This document shows, one piece after another, positions 1-8,263 of a stretch of DNA of 38,060 nt. The position numbers and the translations under genes were made by a program. The DNA comes from Bacteroidales bacterium. Its GTDB lineage: Bacteria > Bacteroidota > Bacteroidia > Bacteroidales > JACABE01. The stretch is taken from positions 1 through 38,060 of the forward strand of contig JAHEYQ010000047.1 of NCBI GenBank assembly GCA_023251515.1. The letters run 5' to 3'. The notes under the pieces are model-generated. The model was not told the origin of the DNA and did no database searches. It was given only the letters and a program-made list of their open reading frames with translations. Position 1 is the first letter of the stretch, and each line of letters opens with the position of its first letter.

Positions 1-78
1 CATTCCGAACAGAGAAGTTAAGCCCACTTGCGCCAATGGTACTGCAGTTTTTGTGGGAGAGTAGGTCGCCGCCAACCT
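1..78 (+). rRNA. rrf: 5S ribosomal RNA, 3' part
   Basis: The first bases are the 3' two thirds of a 5S rRNA. The conserved loop (CATTCCGAACAGAGAAGTTA) and the closing part (GTGGGAGAGTAGGTCGCCGCC) are both present, and the 5' end lies outside the window. A rho-independent terminator follows about 10 bases later, so this is the end of an rRNA operon. The exact 3' end is estimated. Confidence 0.93.
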
Positions 79-87
79 TTACAATCA

Positions 88-113
88 GCCTCACCTTTCG
101 GTGGGGCTTTTTT
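88..113 (+). terminator. rho-independent terminator of the rRNA operon
   Basis: An 8-bp stem GCCTCACC/GGTGGGGC with a TTTC loop is followed by six T. It lies directly after the 5S rRNA. On the minus strand the hairpin is not followed by a T tract, so it probably does not act on the convergent gene that ends at 116. Confidence 0.85.
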
Positions 114-115
114 GT

Positions 116-1414
116 TTATAGTAATTCCATTCGGTATAATTGCTTATATTCCTGATTTACTTTCTTTTTAAACAAAAAATAGATTTGATTTCCAATTAAC
201 TTTATATTTTCTATATATGGATAGGAGGGGATCTTATAAATAGATAAACAATTTCCTGTTTTTATATCTATTTCTCTAAGCTGGATTATAGATCCATATT
301 TATATAATCCATATACTTTGTAATTTTCTTCTGAAACGATAATTTGTCCTGTGAAATTTTCATCCTTAAATATTTTTGTTGATGCTTTTCTTTTTAATAT
401 ACCGCTGATATCATAAACTTCAATGTCGTCTCTGATATAGTTAAAAACATATATACTATCCTGAAGGCTTTTTACAGCTATTTTAACGGGCGAAAACCTT
501 CCTGTCAGATCTTCCCAGTCTAATGCTTGATTTTCTCTGAAATTGCCAAGATTATTATACACTGATGTAATTGATAAACCTATTTTTGATGCTTTTTTAG
601 CATAATAAAAAAAATTAAACTCTCTTTCAAACTCTTCTATTTTATTACTATCTGTTATATTTAGAAATGTATGTATTTCTTTTTCTTCATCATACAAATT
701 TATATAATGATATTTTTTAACCAGATTCTGATAATGATTGGTACTGAAATAAATATTATCTTCAATTTTAAATTCTATGGCTTTATAGCTTAATTCGAAT
801 TCTTTTCGTGGTATGGTTTTTTCTTTATGGATTATATTTTCTGTAATTGAAAGTCTTACAGCGTTTTCTTCGTTTAAATAGTAAATATCTCCAAAGCAAT
901 CTTTGTATAATGATTCTGCTTTATCAATTTTCATTTCATTTAAAATATTAGCTTCTCTGTTTATCAGATATAGTCTTATATCGTTTGTTTTCTTCTGTTT
1001 ATATGCCAATAAGCAAATGTTATTATTGATAAATAAGTAATCAATTATATATATTGGTAAGTTTTTGGTAATGTTTTTAACTGGATCCGAAATAATTGTA
1101 ACTTCTTTTAATTCTGTGTGTTTAGGTTCAAGATAAATATCTTTGTTCTTTAAGTTTAAGGTTGATTTTATTTCAAAGGGATAGTATGCTATATGAGAAA
1201 ATATTAATTTTTGATTCAAATCTTTTACTTCAATAGAGAAAAATCCTGATGCATCGGTAGTGGTTCCTTTAAGAGTGCCATATATTGAGATATTTACATC
1301 TTTAATCGGACTGAGGCTGGCAGCATCTTTAACAAAACCTTTGATAAAATATGTCTGGCTGAAGGAGCTAAATGCCAAACTTACAAGTAAACCGATGATC
1401 AGAATTTTTTTCAT
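116..1414 (-). CDS. exported CarboxypepD_reg-like protein with probable beta-propeller C-terminus
   Basis: The 432-aa protein starts with a typical signal peptide (MKKILIIGLLVSLAFSSFSQ). Residues about 22-105 form a carboxypeptidase regulatory-like beta-sandwich (GFVKDAASLSPIKDVNISIY, then GTTTDASGFFSIEV), the fold found at the N-terminus of SusC/TonB receptors. No TonB plug or barrel follows. Residues about 110-432 consist of repeated short strands such as SIYVFNYIRDDIEVYDISG, resembling the six-bladed propeller proteins of Bacteroidota; that part is inferred. It is probably periplasmic or surface-located, and its substrate is unknown. It is convergent with the rRNA operon and lies upstream in the same direction as nothing obvious; the next minus-strand gene (1490-2203) is 75 bases away and also has a CarboxypepD_reg domain. 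Confidence 0.75.
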   Translation of the reverse strand: MKKILIIGLLVSLAFSSFSQTYFIKGFVKDAASLSPIKDVNISIYGTLKGTTTDASGFFSIEVKDLNQKLIFSHIAYYPFEIKSTLNLKNKDIYLEPKHTELKEVTIISDPVKNITKNLPIYIIDYLFINNNICLLAYKQKKTNDIRLYLINREANILNEMKIDKAESLYKDCFGDIYYLNEENAVRLSITENIIHKEKTIPRKEFELSYKAIEFKIEDNIYFSTNHYQNLVKKYHYINLYDEEKEIHTFLNITDSNKIEEFEREFNFFYYAKKASKIGLSITSVYNNLGNFRENQALDWEDLTGRFSPVKIAVKSLQDSIYVFNYIRDDIEVYDISGILKRKASTKIFKDENFTGQIIVSEENYKVYGLYKYGSIIQLREIDIKTGNCLSIYKIPSYPYIENIKLIGNQIYFLFKKKVNQEYKQLYRMELL

Positions 1415-1489
1415 ACTAACAATTTTTAAATTTATGGTTCTTTCATTGTATTGCTAATTAACTAAATTACAAACAATTATTTATTAATC

Positions 1490-2203
1490 CTAATTTTCCA
1501 TCATTCTTTCGGCTTCTATATCGAAATAACTTTTGGTTTCAATTACAACTACACCACCATCGAAATCTCCATATTTTGCTGGAACGGCTCCCATATAAAC
1601 CATCATGTTTGCGATTGCTGTACTTGGAATTCCGATTTTGCTGCTTCTTTGTTTTACTCCATCAACATAATATACAACTCCACCATTTCTGGCTCCTCTG
1701 AAATAGGTTTCTCTGCCATCGTCTGAGGTATAAACGCCTGGTGTTATAGTTGATAAAAGTTTTGGAAGATTTCTTGAATCCGGAATATTTTTCATTTCTT
1801 TGGCAGGTAGTACTGTCATGGTTTCCGGATCAATTAATTTATTTCCTTTTACTTTAATTTCAGCTCCAATTAATTCATTATCTGCAAATTTTAATTTTGT
1901 GTCTTCTAATGAAGTAATTTTATTGGTGTGAACATCGATTTTTGTAATTATTTGAGTTTGATATCCCATGAAGGATATATTCAGATTATAAACTCCGGGA
2001 TTTAAGCCTTTTAAATGGAAATAACCATAGGTATCTGTTGTTACACCTTGTTTTCCATTATCATTTTGAATATAAACACTGGCTCCCGGCAGGGTTTCCT
2101 TGGATTTGGCATCAATAACTCTTCCTCTTATTGAACCGGTTTGTGCAAATAAACCTGAAAGCATTGTGCTTACTAAAATCAGGCTGAGTAATACTTTTTT
2201 CAT
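1490..2203 (-). CDS. CarboxypepD_reg plus TonB-receptor plug domain protein without a barrel
   Basis: This 237-aa exported protein has a signal peptide ending at LFAQ. A CarboxypepD_reg domain follows (about 23-105; GRVIDAKSKETLPGASVYIQ and GYFHLKGLNPGVYNL), then a TonB-dependent receptor plug domain (about 120-230; LLSTITPGVYTSDDGRETY, FRGARNGGVVYYVDGV, YGDFDGGVVVIETK). The plug ends normally, but the protein stops a few residues later (EAERMMEN), so the 22-strand barrel of real receptors is missing. No barrel-coding sequence lies downstream before the next gene, so this is not a simple frameshift. It could be a free periplasmic plug, a partner of a surface complex, or a decayed receptor. 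The domain calls are clear; the role is unknown. Confidence 0.8.
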   Translation of the reverse strand: MKKVLLSLILVSTMLSGLFAQTGSIRGRVIDAKSKETLPGASVYIQNDNGKQGVTTDTYGYFHLKGLNPGVYNLNISFMGYQTQIITKIDVHTNKITSLEDTKLKFADNELIGAEIKVKGNKLIDPETMTVLPAKEMKNIPDSRNLPKLLSTITPGVYTSDDGRETYFRGARNGGVVYYVDGVKQRSSKIGIPSTAIANMMVYMGAVPAKYGDFDGGVVVIETKSYFDIEAERMMEN

Positions 2204-2512
2204 AAACTTTCTATTTTTTTAGTTAAACTTATTTTTAGATAAAATTACTGCAATTGAAAGCCGAATAAAAGTAAGACTCAGTTTAAGGTAGTATTTTTAA
2301 AGTTTAAGGCAAATAAAATAAAGTTAACGGTAGCTTTTTTGGGTTTATTAATCGAAATAAAGACTTCTGATGGTGTTTTTAGCTACAAATGAGGTTTTGT
2401 GTGTTATTGTTGATTTTTCTTCGTTAAATTAGTTTGTATTGCTTTTTGTGTTGACAAAAAAAAAGAGACCGTATTGCTACAGTCTCTTATTGTATTTTAA
2501 AAAAAGATTTTT
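2204..2512. other. intergenic region upstream of plug protein and downstream of C1 peptidase
   Basis: About 300 bases with no gene. It holds the 5' region of the plug-protein gene and, at its distal end, the terminator of the C1 peptidase gene (2456-2488). The rest is AT-rich with no convincing TAnnTTTG box on the minus strand. Confidence 0.6.
2456..2488 (-). terminator. terminator of the C1 peptidase gene
   Basis: Read on the minus strand, the stem AAGAGAC/GTCTCTT (2463-2469 with 2482-2488) carries an inner GTA/TAC extension and is followed by a run of nine T. It lies 25 bases past the stop codon of the gene at 2513-3715. Confidence 0.85.
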
Positions 2513-3715
2513 TTATTTTAATTTCTTCATGATGTCTTTTGGAGCAGCATCTTTATGAATCATAATATCCATGGTTTTGTATTTTACAAAAGCTTCTGAA
2601 GCATAGAAATAACCTTCGTATTTTCCTTCTGCACTCCATGAATTTTTTACGATATAATATTTATTTCCGTTTTGATCTTTTGCAATACCGCAAATCTGCA
2701 TTCCATGATCATCAGTAGTTTGATAGTTATCAAATGCTTGTTGGCGCATTTCCTGTGTTATCATTTTTTCTTTTACTGGTTTGTCGAAAGTATAAAGCTG
2801 TGCTGCTCTTTCTCTTTCGGTTAGTTTTTCCCATTTGTCTCTTTCTGAACCTTGTAATTCTGGTTTTTCTTCATCAGGAACTACTGCAACTCCGTTTTTC
2901 CATGAAAATCCTTTTTCGCTTACATCTGCACCCCATGCTACTGTATAACCGTTATTGATAGCATTGTCAATTACTTTCATCATTTCGTCCATTGGAAGAT
3001 TGATTACCTCACCCCAAGCCCAGTTATCTGGAACTTCGATAATGAATTTTGAATAAAAAGGATGATGTGTATATGATGAAAATTCGATATAATCGTCAGG
3101 GTTGATACCTAATTCTTTTGCAAATGATTGTGGTGTATAGGTTTTTCCTTTATAAGTGAAGTTTTCAGGTAATTTGCCATAATATGCATCTAAAATTCCG
3201 TTAAATCCAGTTAACCATGCTGTGGTTAATTTTTTATTGTTGTCATCGGCAATGGCTTTAATGTAAGCTTTTAAAATTGCATCTACTTCGCCATGATCGT
3301 GTTTGGTATCGCCATAATTTAAGCCGGTATATGCTTCTTCTGGTACAATTCCATATTTGCGGATCATATCGGTAACATCGTGTGCAGCACCGCCACCACC
3401 AAAATTGATACTTCCGTGCATACGTACAAATTTTTCTGCTTTATCTGCGTAAGCATGTCTAACACAAAACATATCAGATAAATCATATTCGCCTTTTCCC
3501 ATGCGGATTAACTCAGATTCTATAAAAGCTAAGGTTGAAAAACTCCAGCAAGTACCTGATTTGTATTGATTTTTTACAGATGTGGTTTTAATTTGTTTTT
3601 CGATGGTGAATTTGTAACCCTCTGGTTTTTTATCTTCCTGTGCATTTAAAATGCTGGTTGATAATACTAATGATAGCATTAGCATGCTTAAAATGGTAAA
3701 AAAGTTTTTTCTCAT
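2513..3715 (-). CDS. exported C1-family cysteine peptidase (PepC/bleomycin hydrolase-like)
   Basis: The 400-aa protein has an N-terminal signal peptide (hydrophobic to about residue 25, ending LNAQ). It has the papain-fold catalytic set of the aminopeptidase C/bleomycin hydrolase family: Gln50 and Cys56 (NQYKSGTCWSFS), His337 (DDHGMQICGIA) and Asn358 (VKNSWSAEGKYEGYFY). The long insertion between Cys and His is usual for this family. Unlike cytoplasmic PepC it is exported, as is common in Bacteroidota, so it most likely trims peptides in the periplasm. It is monocistronic: it has its own terminator downstream and a TAnnTTTG-type box upstream (3758-3765), and is divergent from the M1 peptidase gene. 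Confidence 0.9.
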   Translation of the reverse strand: MRKNFFTILSMLMLSLVLSTSILNAQEDKKPEGYKFTIEKQIKTTSVKNQYKSGTCWSFSTLAFIESELIRMGKGEYDLSDMFCVRHAYADKAEKFVRMHGSINFGGGGAAHDVTDMIRKYGIVPEEAYTGLNYGDTKHDHGEVDAILKAYIKAIADDNNKKLTTAWLTGFNGILDAYYGKLPENFTYKGKTYTPQSFAKELGINPDDYIEFSSYTHHPFYSKFIIEVPDNWAWGEVINLPMDEMMKVIDNAINNGYTVAWGADVSEKGFSWKNGVAVVPDEEKPELQGSERDKWEKLTERERAAQLYTFDKPVKEKMITQEMRQQAFDNYQTTDDHGMQICGIAKDQNGNKYYIVKNSWSAEGKYEGYFYASEAFVKYKTMDIMIHKDAAPKDIMKKLK

Positions 3716-3757
3716 CTCTGAAAATTTTATTAGTTAATTTACTGTTTATTAATGCTA

Positions 3758-3765
3758 CAAAAGTA
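3758..3765 (-). promoter_or_regulatory. -7 box (TACTTTTG) before the C1 peptidase gene
   Basis: On the minus strand TACTTTTG matches the Bacteroidota sigma-70 -7 consensus TAnnTTTG about 43 bases before the start codon. I see no clear -33 TTG at the expected distance, so the call rests on the -7 element and position. Confidence 0.5.
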
Positions 3766-3883
3766 TAATTTTATATTTTGTTATTATATAATATTATGTT
3801 AAAGCATGTGAATATTAGACGAAATATTGTTTTTGAAAGATAAAATATTTATTTTGCTGGTTATTCGTATCTCTTTATTTTTA

Positions 3884-3891
3884 TACTTTTG
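3884..3891 (+). promoter_or_regulatory. -7 box (TACTTTTG) before the M1 peptidase gene
   Basis: TACTTTTG matches TAnnTTTG and lies 25 bases before the ATG at 3917. A TTTG at 3853-3856 is further away than a normal -33 element. With the box at 3758 it forms a divergent promoter pair. Confidence 0.55.
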
Positions 3892-3916
3892 TGAAATTAT
3901 TTAATTTATAGACTTT

Positions 3917-5854
3917 ATGAAAAAATTATTTATTGTAATTTTTCTGTTTTTAGCACATCAATGCATGTTTGCTCAATACAAAAATCAATATAAAAGCGAA
4001 AAAGGATTGAAATCGGGTGTTATTGAAACTGCTTCAAAGCAATTAGTTTTGATGGATAAATATGATGTGAAATTTTACAAACTTGATATTAAAGCTGAAC
4101 GAAATACGGTGTATATATCTGGTAATGTTACTATAAAAGCTATTGTTAAGGCATCGCAATTAGATACTTTTGCTTTTGAACTTAAAGATTACATGACGAT
4201 AGATTCTGTTTATATCAATAATCAGAAGCGAAATTTCAATAGGGCAGGGGATGATGTTTTTGTGGGAATTCCTGCATTGACCAATGGTGCTAATGTGTCG
4301 GCTCAGATTTTTTATAAAGGAATGGCTCCTAATACGGGTGCTTTTTTTAGTGGTATTTCGTGCCAGACTTCGCAGGATTGGGGAAATCAAATTACATGGA
4401 CTTTGTCTGAATCTTTTGCTGCAAAACAATGGTTCCCCGTGAAACAATCGCTTACCGACAAGATTGATTCTGTTTATATCTTTGTGACTACCAGCAACGA
4501 TAACAAGGTTGGTTCTAACGGTGTTTTGACCAATATTGTGAATTTGCCCAATAATAAAGTTCGTTACGAATGGAAAACCCGTTATCCTATGGTTTATTAT
4601 TTAATTTCGATTGCTGTAGGAAAATATGTGGATTATTCTATTTATGCTCATCCGGCGGGTTTGCAGGATTCTGTGTTGATTCAGAATTATGTTTACGACA
4701 ATCCGCAAACTTTGCCTACTTATCTTACTGATATTAATCGTACAAAAAATTTTATTGAACTTTACTCCGATTTGTTTGGGATGTATCCTTTTTACAAAGA
4801 GAAATATGGTCATTCGCTGGCTCCTTTGGGTGGTGGTATGGAACATCAAACCATGACTACGCTGGGCGATTTTAATTTTTATCTGAATTGCCACGAACTT
4901 TCGCATCAATGGTGGGGCGATAATGTTACTTGTGCTACCTGGAGTGATATATGGATTAACGAAGGTTTTGCTTCTTATGCCGAATATCTGGCAGCTAATT
5001 CGCTTATTTCTTATCAGGAAGCTCAGCAGCATATGCGAGATTTTCACGATAATGTTTTGCAGGAACATGATGGTAGTGTGTATATTCCGCCTTATATGGC
5101 TGTGGACGAAAATAGGATTTTTGATGGCCGGTTGTCGTATAAAAAAGGAGCTGCCATTATCCATAATCTGCGTTTTGAGGTGGGTAGCGATACTGTTTTT
5201 TTCAATATTATGAAACAGGTTCAAATTCGTTTTAAAGACAGTACAATTACCGGTTTGGATTTTAAAGCCGTTGCCGAAGAATTATCGGGCAAAAATCTGA
5301 CCGATTTCTTTAATCAATGGTATTTTGGCGAAGGATATCCTTATTTTTATATTACCTATTCGCAGCAAAACGATAGTCTTTATATAAATGTTAATCAGCT
5401 TACTTCGGCCAATGTTACACCTTTGTTTAAGATGAATGTTGAATATAAAATAAATTACAATGGCGGCGATACCATCGTAAAATTGTATCAGCAGGCAAAT
5501 GTACAAACGTTTAAAATTCCGATGAATAAATTGGTAACGGGTATTGTTTTTGATCCGAACAATTGGATAATTAATGGTTTGGTAAATATTAACCGCATCG
5601 ACGAAAACAAGGCTACTAATTTTTTGATATATCCGAACCCATGCAGCGATAAACTGCAAATTTATTTGGGTAGTAATAAAAGTGGAAATTATCAAATCAG
5701 AATTACCGACATTAGCGGTAAGGAAATTTTAATTAAAAATTGGTTTGCCGATAATTCATCAGAAATAGATATAAGCAATCTTGAAAAAGGAATTTATTTT
5801 CTTCAGATTTCGGATGGGATGAATAAATCAGTTCAGAAATTTATTAAAAACTAA
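3917..5854 (+). CDS. secreted M1-family zinc metallopeptidase with T9SS sorting domain
   Basis: The 645-aa protein has a signal peptide ([20 protein letters not shown]), an N-terminal beta-sandwich typical of M1 aminopeptidases, and a catalytic domain. That domain holds the zinc motif HELSH (His326, Glu327, His330) and the third ligand Glu349 in NEGFASY. The substrate-end recognition loop reads GGGMEHQT where many M1 enzymes have GxMEN. The C-terminal 75 residues ([17 protein letters not shown] to the final VQKFIKN) form a type IX secretion system type A sorting domain. The protein is therefore expected to cross the outer membrane and be released or anchored by T9SS. The gene is followed after 11 bases by a small Dabb gene. 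A 16-base stretch at 4431-4446 resembles parS. Confidence 0.92.
   Translation: MKKLFIVIFLFLAHQCMFAQYKNQYKSEKGLKSGVIETASKQLVLMDKYDVKFYKLDIKAERNTVYISGNVTIKAIVKASQLDTFAFELKDYMTIDSVYINNQKRNFNRAGDDVFVGIPALTNGANVSAQIFYKGMAPNTGAFFSGISCQTSQDWGNQITWTLSESFAAKQWFPVKQSLTDKIDSVYIFVTTSNDNKVGSNGVLTNIVNLPNNKVRYEWKTRYPMVYYLISIAVGKYVDYSIYAHPAGLQDSVLIQNYVYDNPQTLPTYLTDINRTKNFIELYSDLFGMYPFYKEKYGHSLAPLGGGMEHQTMTTLGDFNFYLNCHELSHQWWGDNVTCATWSDIWINEGFASYAEYLAANSLISYQEAQQHMRDFHDNVLQEHDGSVYIPPYMAVDENRIFDGRLSYKKGAAIIHNLRFEVGSDTVFFNIMKQVQIRFKDSTITGLDFKAVAEELSGKNLTDFFNQWYFGEGYPYFYITYSQQNDSLYINVNQLTSANVTPLFKMNVEYKINYNGGDTIVKLYQQANVQTFKIPMNKLVTGIVFDPNNWIINGLVNINRIDENKATNFLIYPNPCSDKLQIYLGSNKSGNYQIRITDISGKEILIKNWFADNSSEIDISNLEKGIYFLQISDGMNKSVQKFIKN
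4431..4446. promoter_or_regulatory. weak parS-like site inside the M1 peptidase gene
   Basis: GGTTCCCCGTGAAACA agrees at 14 of 16 positions with the B. subtilis-type parS TGTTCCACGTGAAACA. The central CACGTG is altered to CCCGTG, so binding is doubtful. It is listed because three better sites lie 12-18 kb away. Confidence 0.25.
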
Positions 5855-5865
5855 AAAAACTTGCC

Positions 5866-6165
5866 ATGATCCGTCATATTGTAATGTGGAAACTTAAAGA
5901 TTTCGGACAAACCGAAATTAAGGCTTTAAACGCCGCCAAGCTCAAAGATGAACTTTATCATCTAAAAAATGAAATAGTGCAAATAAAAGCCCTAAAAGTG
6001 GGCATCAATTTAAACGCTGAAAATGAGTATGATGTGGTTTTAGAGTGCGAATTCGACAATTTAACCGACCTCGCAACCTATCAAAAGCACCCGGCACATC
6101 TTCGCGTGGTCGATTTTCTGAAAACCATCAGAGATTTAAAAGCTGCTGTTGATTACGAGATTTGA
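5866..6165 (+). CDS. Dabb (stress-responsive alpha/beta barrel) domain protein
   Basis: This 99-aa protein begins MIRHIVMWKLKDF, the typical first strand of Dabb-domain ferredoxin-like proteins. It continues with a helix (ALNAAKLKDELYHLKNEI) and strands containing YDVVLECEFDNLTDLATYQ and HPAHLRVVDFL, the usual signature of the family. The length is normal and there is no signal peptide, so it should be a cytoplasmic dimer of unknown ligand. It starts 11 bases after the M1 peptidase stop and is followed by a strong terminator, so the two genes probably share a transcript. Confidence 0.85.
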   Translation: MIRHIVMWKLKDFGQTEIKALNAAKLKDELYHLKNEIVQIKALKVGINLNAENEYDVVLECEFDNLTDLATYQKHPAHLRVVDFLKTIRDLKAAVDYEI

Positions 6166-6192
6166 AATCTGCACTGCTTAAATAATATTTGC

Positions 6193-6229
6193 AAAGTCCG
6201 ATACAATTTTAATGTATCGGACTTTTTTT
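6193..6229 (+). terminator. strong rho-independent terminator after the Dabb gene
   Basis: A perfect 13-bp stem (AAAGTCCGATACA/TGTATCGGACTTT) with a 7-base loop is followed by a T tract. It ends the M1 peptidase-Dabb unit. Confidence 0.93.
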
Positions 6230-6268
6230 ACGGATATTTCTGAAAATAAACTTGACATATTTTTATCA

Positions 6269-6448
6269 TACCCCAACAAAATTTTAATGTACCCCGGAAT
6301 TAAGATAACAAACCCTAATCTAAATTTTCTGTACACCAATATATTTTTAAAATATACAGGTGTAGATTATAATACTATATGGGTACAAAGAAAATATATT
6401 GGTGTATGCAAAAATATATTAGTGTAGAACAAAAACATATTGGTGTAC
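6269..6448. repeat. opposed array of about nine degenerate 21-bp units
   Basis: Units of the form TACACCAATATATTTT plus 4-5 bases repeat with a period of 20-21 bp. On the plus strand, units begin at 6269, 6290, 6311 and 6332, exactly 21 bp apart. On the minus strand, the same unit occurs at 6349-6364, 6372-6387 (degenerate), 6391-6406, 6411-6426 and 6432-6447. The two halves face each other around an axis near 6348. The best copies match at 15-16 of 16 positions and the outer left copies at about 10-12 of 16. A frame through the array is open by chance because 21 is a multiple of 3, but I see no sign of a gene. A set of protein-binding sites or iteron-like repeats is possible. Confidence 0.7.
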
Positions 6449-6553
6449 AAAATGATAATCAGACTGTTTGATATAAATTGCTAATTACGGATAAATAATA
6501 TATTTTTTATGTAAAAATTTTTATTAGAATACGATTTCAGGAAAAATATTTTG

Positions 6554-6561
6554 TAATTTTG
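6554..6561 (+). promoter_or_regulatory. -7 box (TAATTTTG) before the gene at 6645
   Basis: TAATTTTG fits TAnnTTTG. It would give a leader of about 80 bases containing the hairpin 6572-6606. No clear -33 TTG is seen. Confidence 0.45.
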
Positions 6562-6644
6562 GCTTATAAAATTTCACCGAAAATTAAATTTGTAAACACG
6601 GTGGAAATAAAAAATAAGTAAAAAATCTTTAAAAAATCAATTTT

Positions 6645-7601
6645 ATGAAAGCAAAACAACATGTATCCAGTGGCATTTCGCAGGACGTAATTATGGAACA
6701 TTCGCAAATTATTAAAGCATCGTATGATGTTAACGTTGTGCGTTTTAAAACCTTTGATCAGGATTTAAATCAGGATTATTCTGATAAAATAGGTTTAAAA
6801 ATCGGAGAAATCAACGCCATAATGCCCGACAAAATAATGCTCGTACAGCAGCAAAAAGCCACCAAATTTATGCTCGATACCTCAAAATCGGCAGTTAACA
6901 CCGTAAAAAACATCCGTTATTATGTAGAAAAAGCATTTCCGGGCAATCATTTGATGCTTTCGGAGTTTGGTTACGATGCATTGGCAAAGGTGCAACGCTC
7001 ACAATTAAAGCTAATTAAACATCTTAAATTATTTGTAATAACACTTAATACTTACAAAACCGAACTGCTGGCAAGCGGATTGCCACAGGCCATGATAGAC
7101 GATATAATACAGCTGGCCAACGATGTAGAGCAAGCCAACATCAAGCAAGAACTGGCAAAAAAAGCCCGCTTCAAAACCACCGGCTTGCGTATAAAAGCCT
7201 TCGACGAATTGTTGGAAATGATTGGCAGCATTACAAAAGCCGCCAAATATATATTTCAGGATGAACCCGATGAGTTGAGGGATTATATTTTAGAAAACCC
7301 ATCAAAAAAGAAAACCGTAAAAAAAGCCGGCGAAGATGTAGAACCAGCCTTCCTGCAAGGCACGCTTACTGATGCTGAGACTAATGAAGCTATCGAAGAC
7401 GCTATTGTTGAGATCGTTAATACCGACTTTAGCACCGTTACCGACGAAGATGGAGAATTCTATATGGATGAAATTGTACCCGGAACTTATACCATCCGCA
7501 TAGCAGCATTCGGATACAAAGACTTAGAAATAAGCGGTGTAGAACTCACATCGGGCAACGAAACACAGGAATTCAGTTACACAATGCAAAAGGAGGATTA
7601 A
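6645..7601 (+). CDS. helical protein with C-terminal CarboxypepD_reg-like domain
   Basis: I do not recognise a named family for this 318-aa protein. Residues 1 to about 215 look like a long helical bundle without membrane segments or signal peptide. A charged linker follows (ENPSKKKTVKKAGEDVEPAF). The last 85 residues are a clear carboxypeptidase regulatory-like beta-sandwich (LQGTLTDAETNEAIEDAIVE, then TVTDEDGEFYMDEIVPGTYT and GYKDLEISGVEL). In most proteins that fold is extracytoplasmic, so its presence without an export signal is odd. The stop codon overlaps the start of the next gene by one base (TAATG), indicating an operon. G+C content is clearly higher than in the minus-strand island that follows. 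Confidence 0.75.
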   Translation: MKAKQHVSSGISQDVIMEHSQIIKASYDVNVVRFKTFDQDLNQDYSDKIGLKIGEINAIMPDKIMLVQQQKATKFMLDTSKSAVNTVKNIRYYVEKAFPGNHLMLSEFGYDALAKVQRSQLKLIKHLKLFVITLNTYKTELLASGLPQAMIDDIIQLANDVEQANIKQELAKKARFKTTGLRIKAFDELLEMIGSITKAAKYIFQDEPDELRDYILENPSKKKTVKKAGEDVEPAFLQGTLTDAETNEAIEDAIVEIVNTDFSTVTDEDGEFYMDEIVPGTYTIRIAAFGYKDLEISGVELTSGNETQEFSYTMQKED

Positions 7602-7954
7602 TGAAAAAAATTATGATTGTGGCATTGCTTTTTATAGGTTTAAAAGGCAATGCCCAAACCGATGGCACAAAGTTTAATTATAAAGAATTAATCCGCTTAG
7701 ATAGTATCGGATTAAAATTTCACAATTTACAAAAGTACACCGAAGCCATCAATTATTTTAATCAGGCTCTCCAAATAGACTCAACTTTCGGACAAGCCAT
7801 TTTACATCGTGCAATGTCAATAGCCAGTTCAGGTTCAAAGAGCGATACTGGTATTAATATCTGTAACGAATTTCAGAGAGCCTATGATTACGGAGCCAAA
7901 CATGTTGAAGAATCAGCATTTTTTTATGGCTGTAAAATAAGAAAACGAAAATAA
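7601..7954 (+). CDS. small exported TPR protein
   Basis: This 117-aa protein has a signal peptide (MKKIMIVALLFIGLKGNAQ) and one recognisable tetratricopeptide unit (GLKFHNLQKYTEAINYFNQA followed by LQIDSTFGQAILHRA). A second, weaker helical pair follows (NICNEFQRAYDYGAKHVEES). It is likely a periplasmic adaptor of unknown partner. Its start overlaps the stop of the preceding gene. An unusually good Shine-Dalgarno-like AAAGGAGG sits just before it, although those bases also encode the end of the upstream protein. Confidence 0.75.
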   Translation: MKKIMIVALLFIGLKGNAQTDGTKFNYKELIRLDSIGLKFHNLQKYTEAINYFNQALQIDSTFGQAILHRAMSIASSGSKSDTGINICNEFQRAYDYGAKHVEESAFFYGCKIRKRK

Positions 7955-7958
7955 GAAT

Positions 7959-7985
7959 AGGGGAGGGCAATAGCCTTCCTCTGTT
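7959..7985. terminator. hairpin between convergent genes
   Basis: A 10-bp stem with two G-U pairs (AGGGGAGGGC/GCCTTCCTCT) and an AATA loop lies between the plus-strand TPR gene and the minus-strand DUF2442-like gene. The T tract is short, so termination strength is uncertain. Confidence 0.5.
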
Positions 7986-7993
7986 TAATCATT

Positions 7994-8248
7994 TTAAATC
8001 AAAGGAAAAACACTTGGATTTTCGAGAGCATCCAGTTCAATATCAATATCTAAATCATGCCAGCGAAGTTGATTGGGCGATAGTTGTTCAACATTAAAAA
8101 TACTAACAACATTTGCATTTTTAAATTCAGGATAATCGGCAAAAGAAACAAAATATTCTTTTTCGTTGCATAAAATCCAGAAACCAAACGATGTAACACT
8201 TGTAATACTACTGCTCAAAATGTTTTTGCCAAAATTCTCTGAATACAT
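7994..8248 (-). CDS. DUF2442-like small protein
   Basis: This 84-aa protein has the layout of DUF2442 proteins: an N-terminal strand pair, then a hydrophobic strand (FGFWILCNEKEYFVSFADYP), a short helix, and a C-terminal part reading LSPNQLRWHDLDIDIELDA and ending NPSVFPLI. That ending corresponds to the family's WPxLDxDISxEsLL-type segment. DUF2442 proteins often sit next to DUF4160 proteins in toxin-antitoxin-like pairs; no DUF4160 partner is present here. It is the last gene of the minus-strand accessory operon, 15 bases after the membrane protein gene. Confidence 0.65.
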   Translation of the reverse strand: MYSENFGKNILSSSITSVTSFGFWILCNEKEYFVSFADYPEFKNANVVSIFNVEQLSPNQLRWHDLDIDIELDALENPSVFPLI

Positions 8249-8263
8249 CTTGTTTTTCCTCCA

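Larger units (their letters stand above)
6166..6644. other. intergenic region with terminator, repeat array and promoter
   Basis: About 480 bases with no credible gene. In order it holds the Dabb terminator (6193-6229), the 21-bp unit array (6269-6448), an AT-rich stretch, a TAATTTTG -7 box (6554-6561), and a possible leader hairpin (TTTCACCG at 6572-6579 pairing with CGGTGGAA at 6599-6606) before the gene at 6645. Confidence 0.6.

Noticed and set aside
4601..5224. 207-aa minus-strand open frame within the M1 peptidase gene
   Set aside because: It is antisense to a clearly real gene and lacks any recognisable protein features, so it is a shadow of the M1 coding frame.
6212..6427. 71-aa open frame on the plus strand (MYRTFFTDISENK...)
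   Set aside because: It starts inside a terminator and runs through the 21-bp repeat array. The frame is open because the period is a multiple of three. Composition is AT-driven, with no start context or homology signal.
6269..6448. CRISPR array
   Set aside because: The period of 21 bp leaves no room for repeat plus spacer, units switch strand midway, and no cas genes are near.
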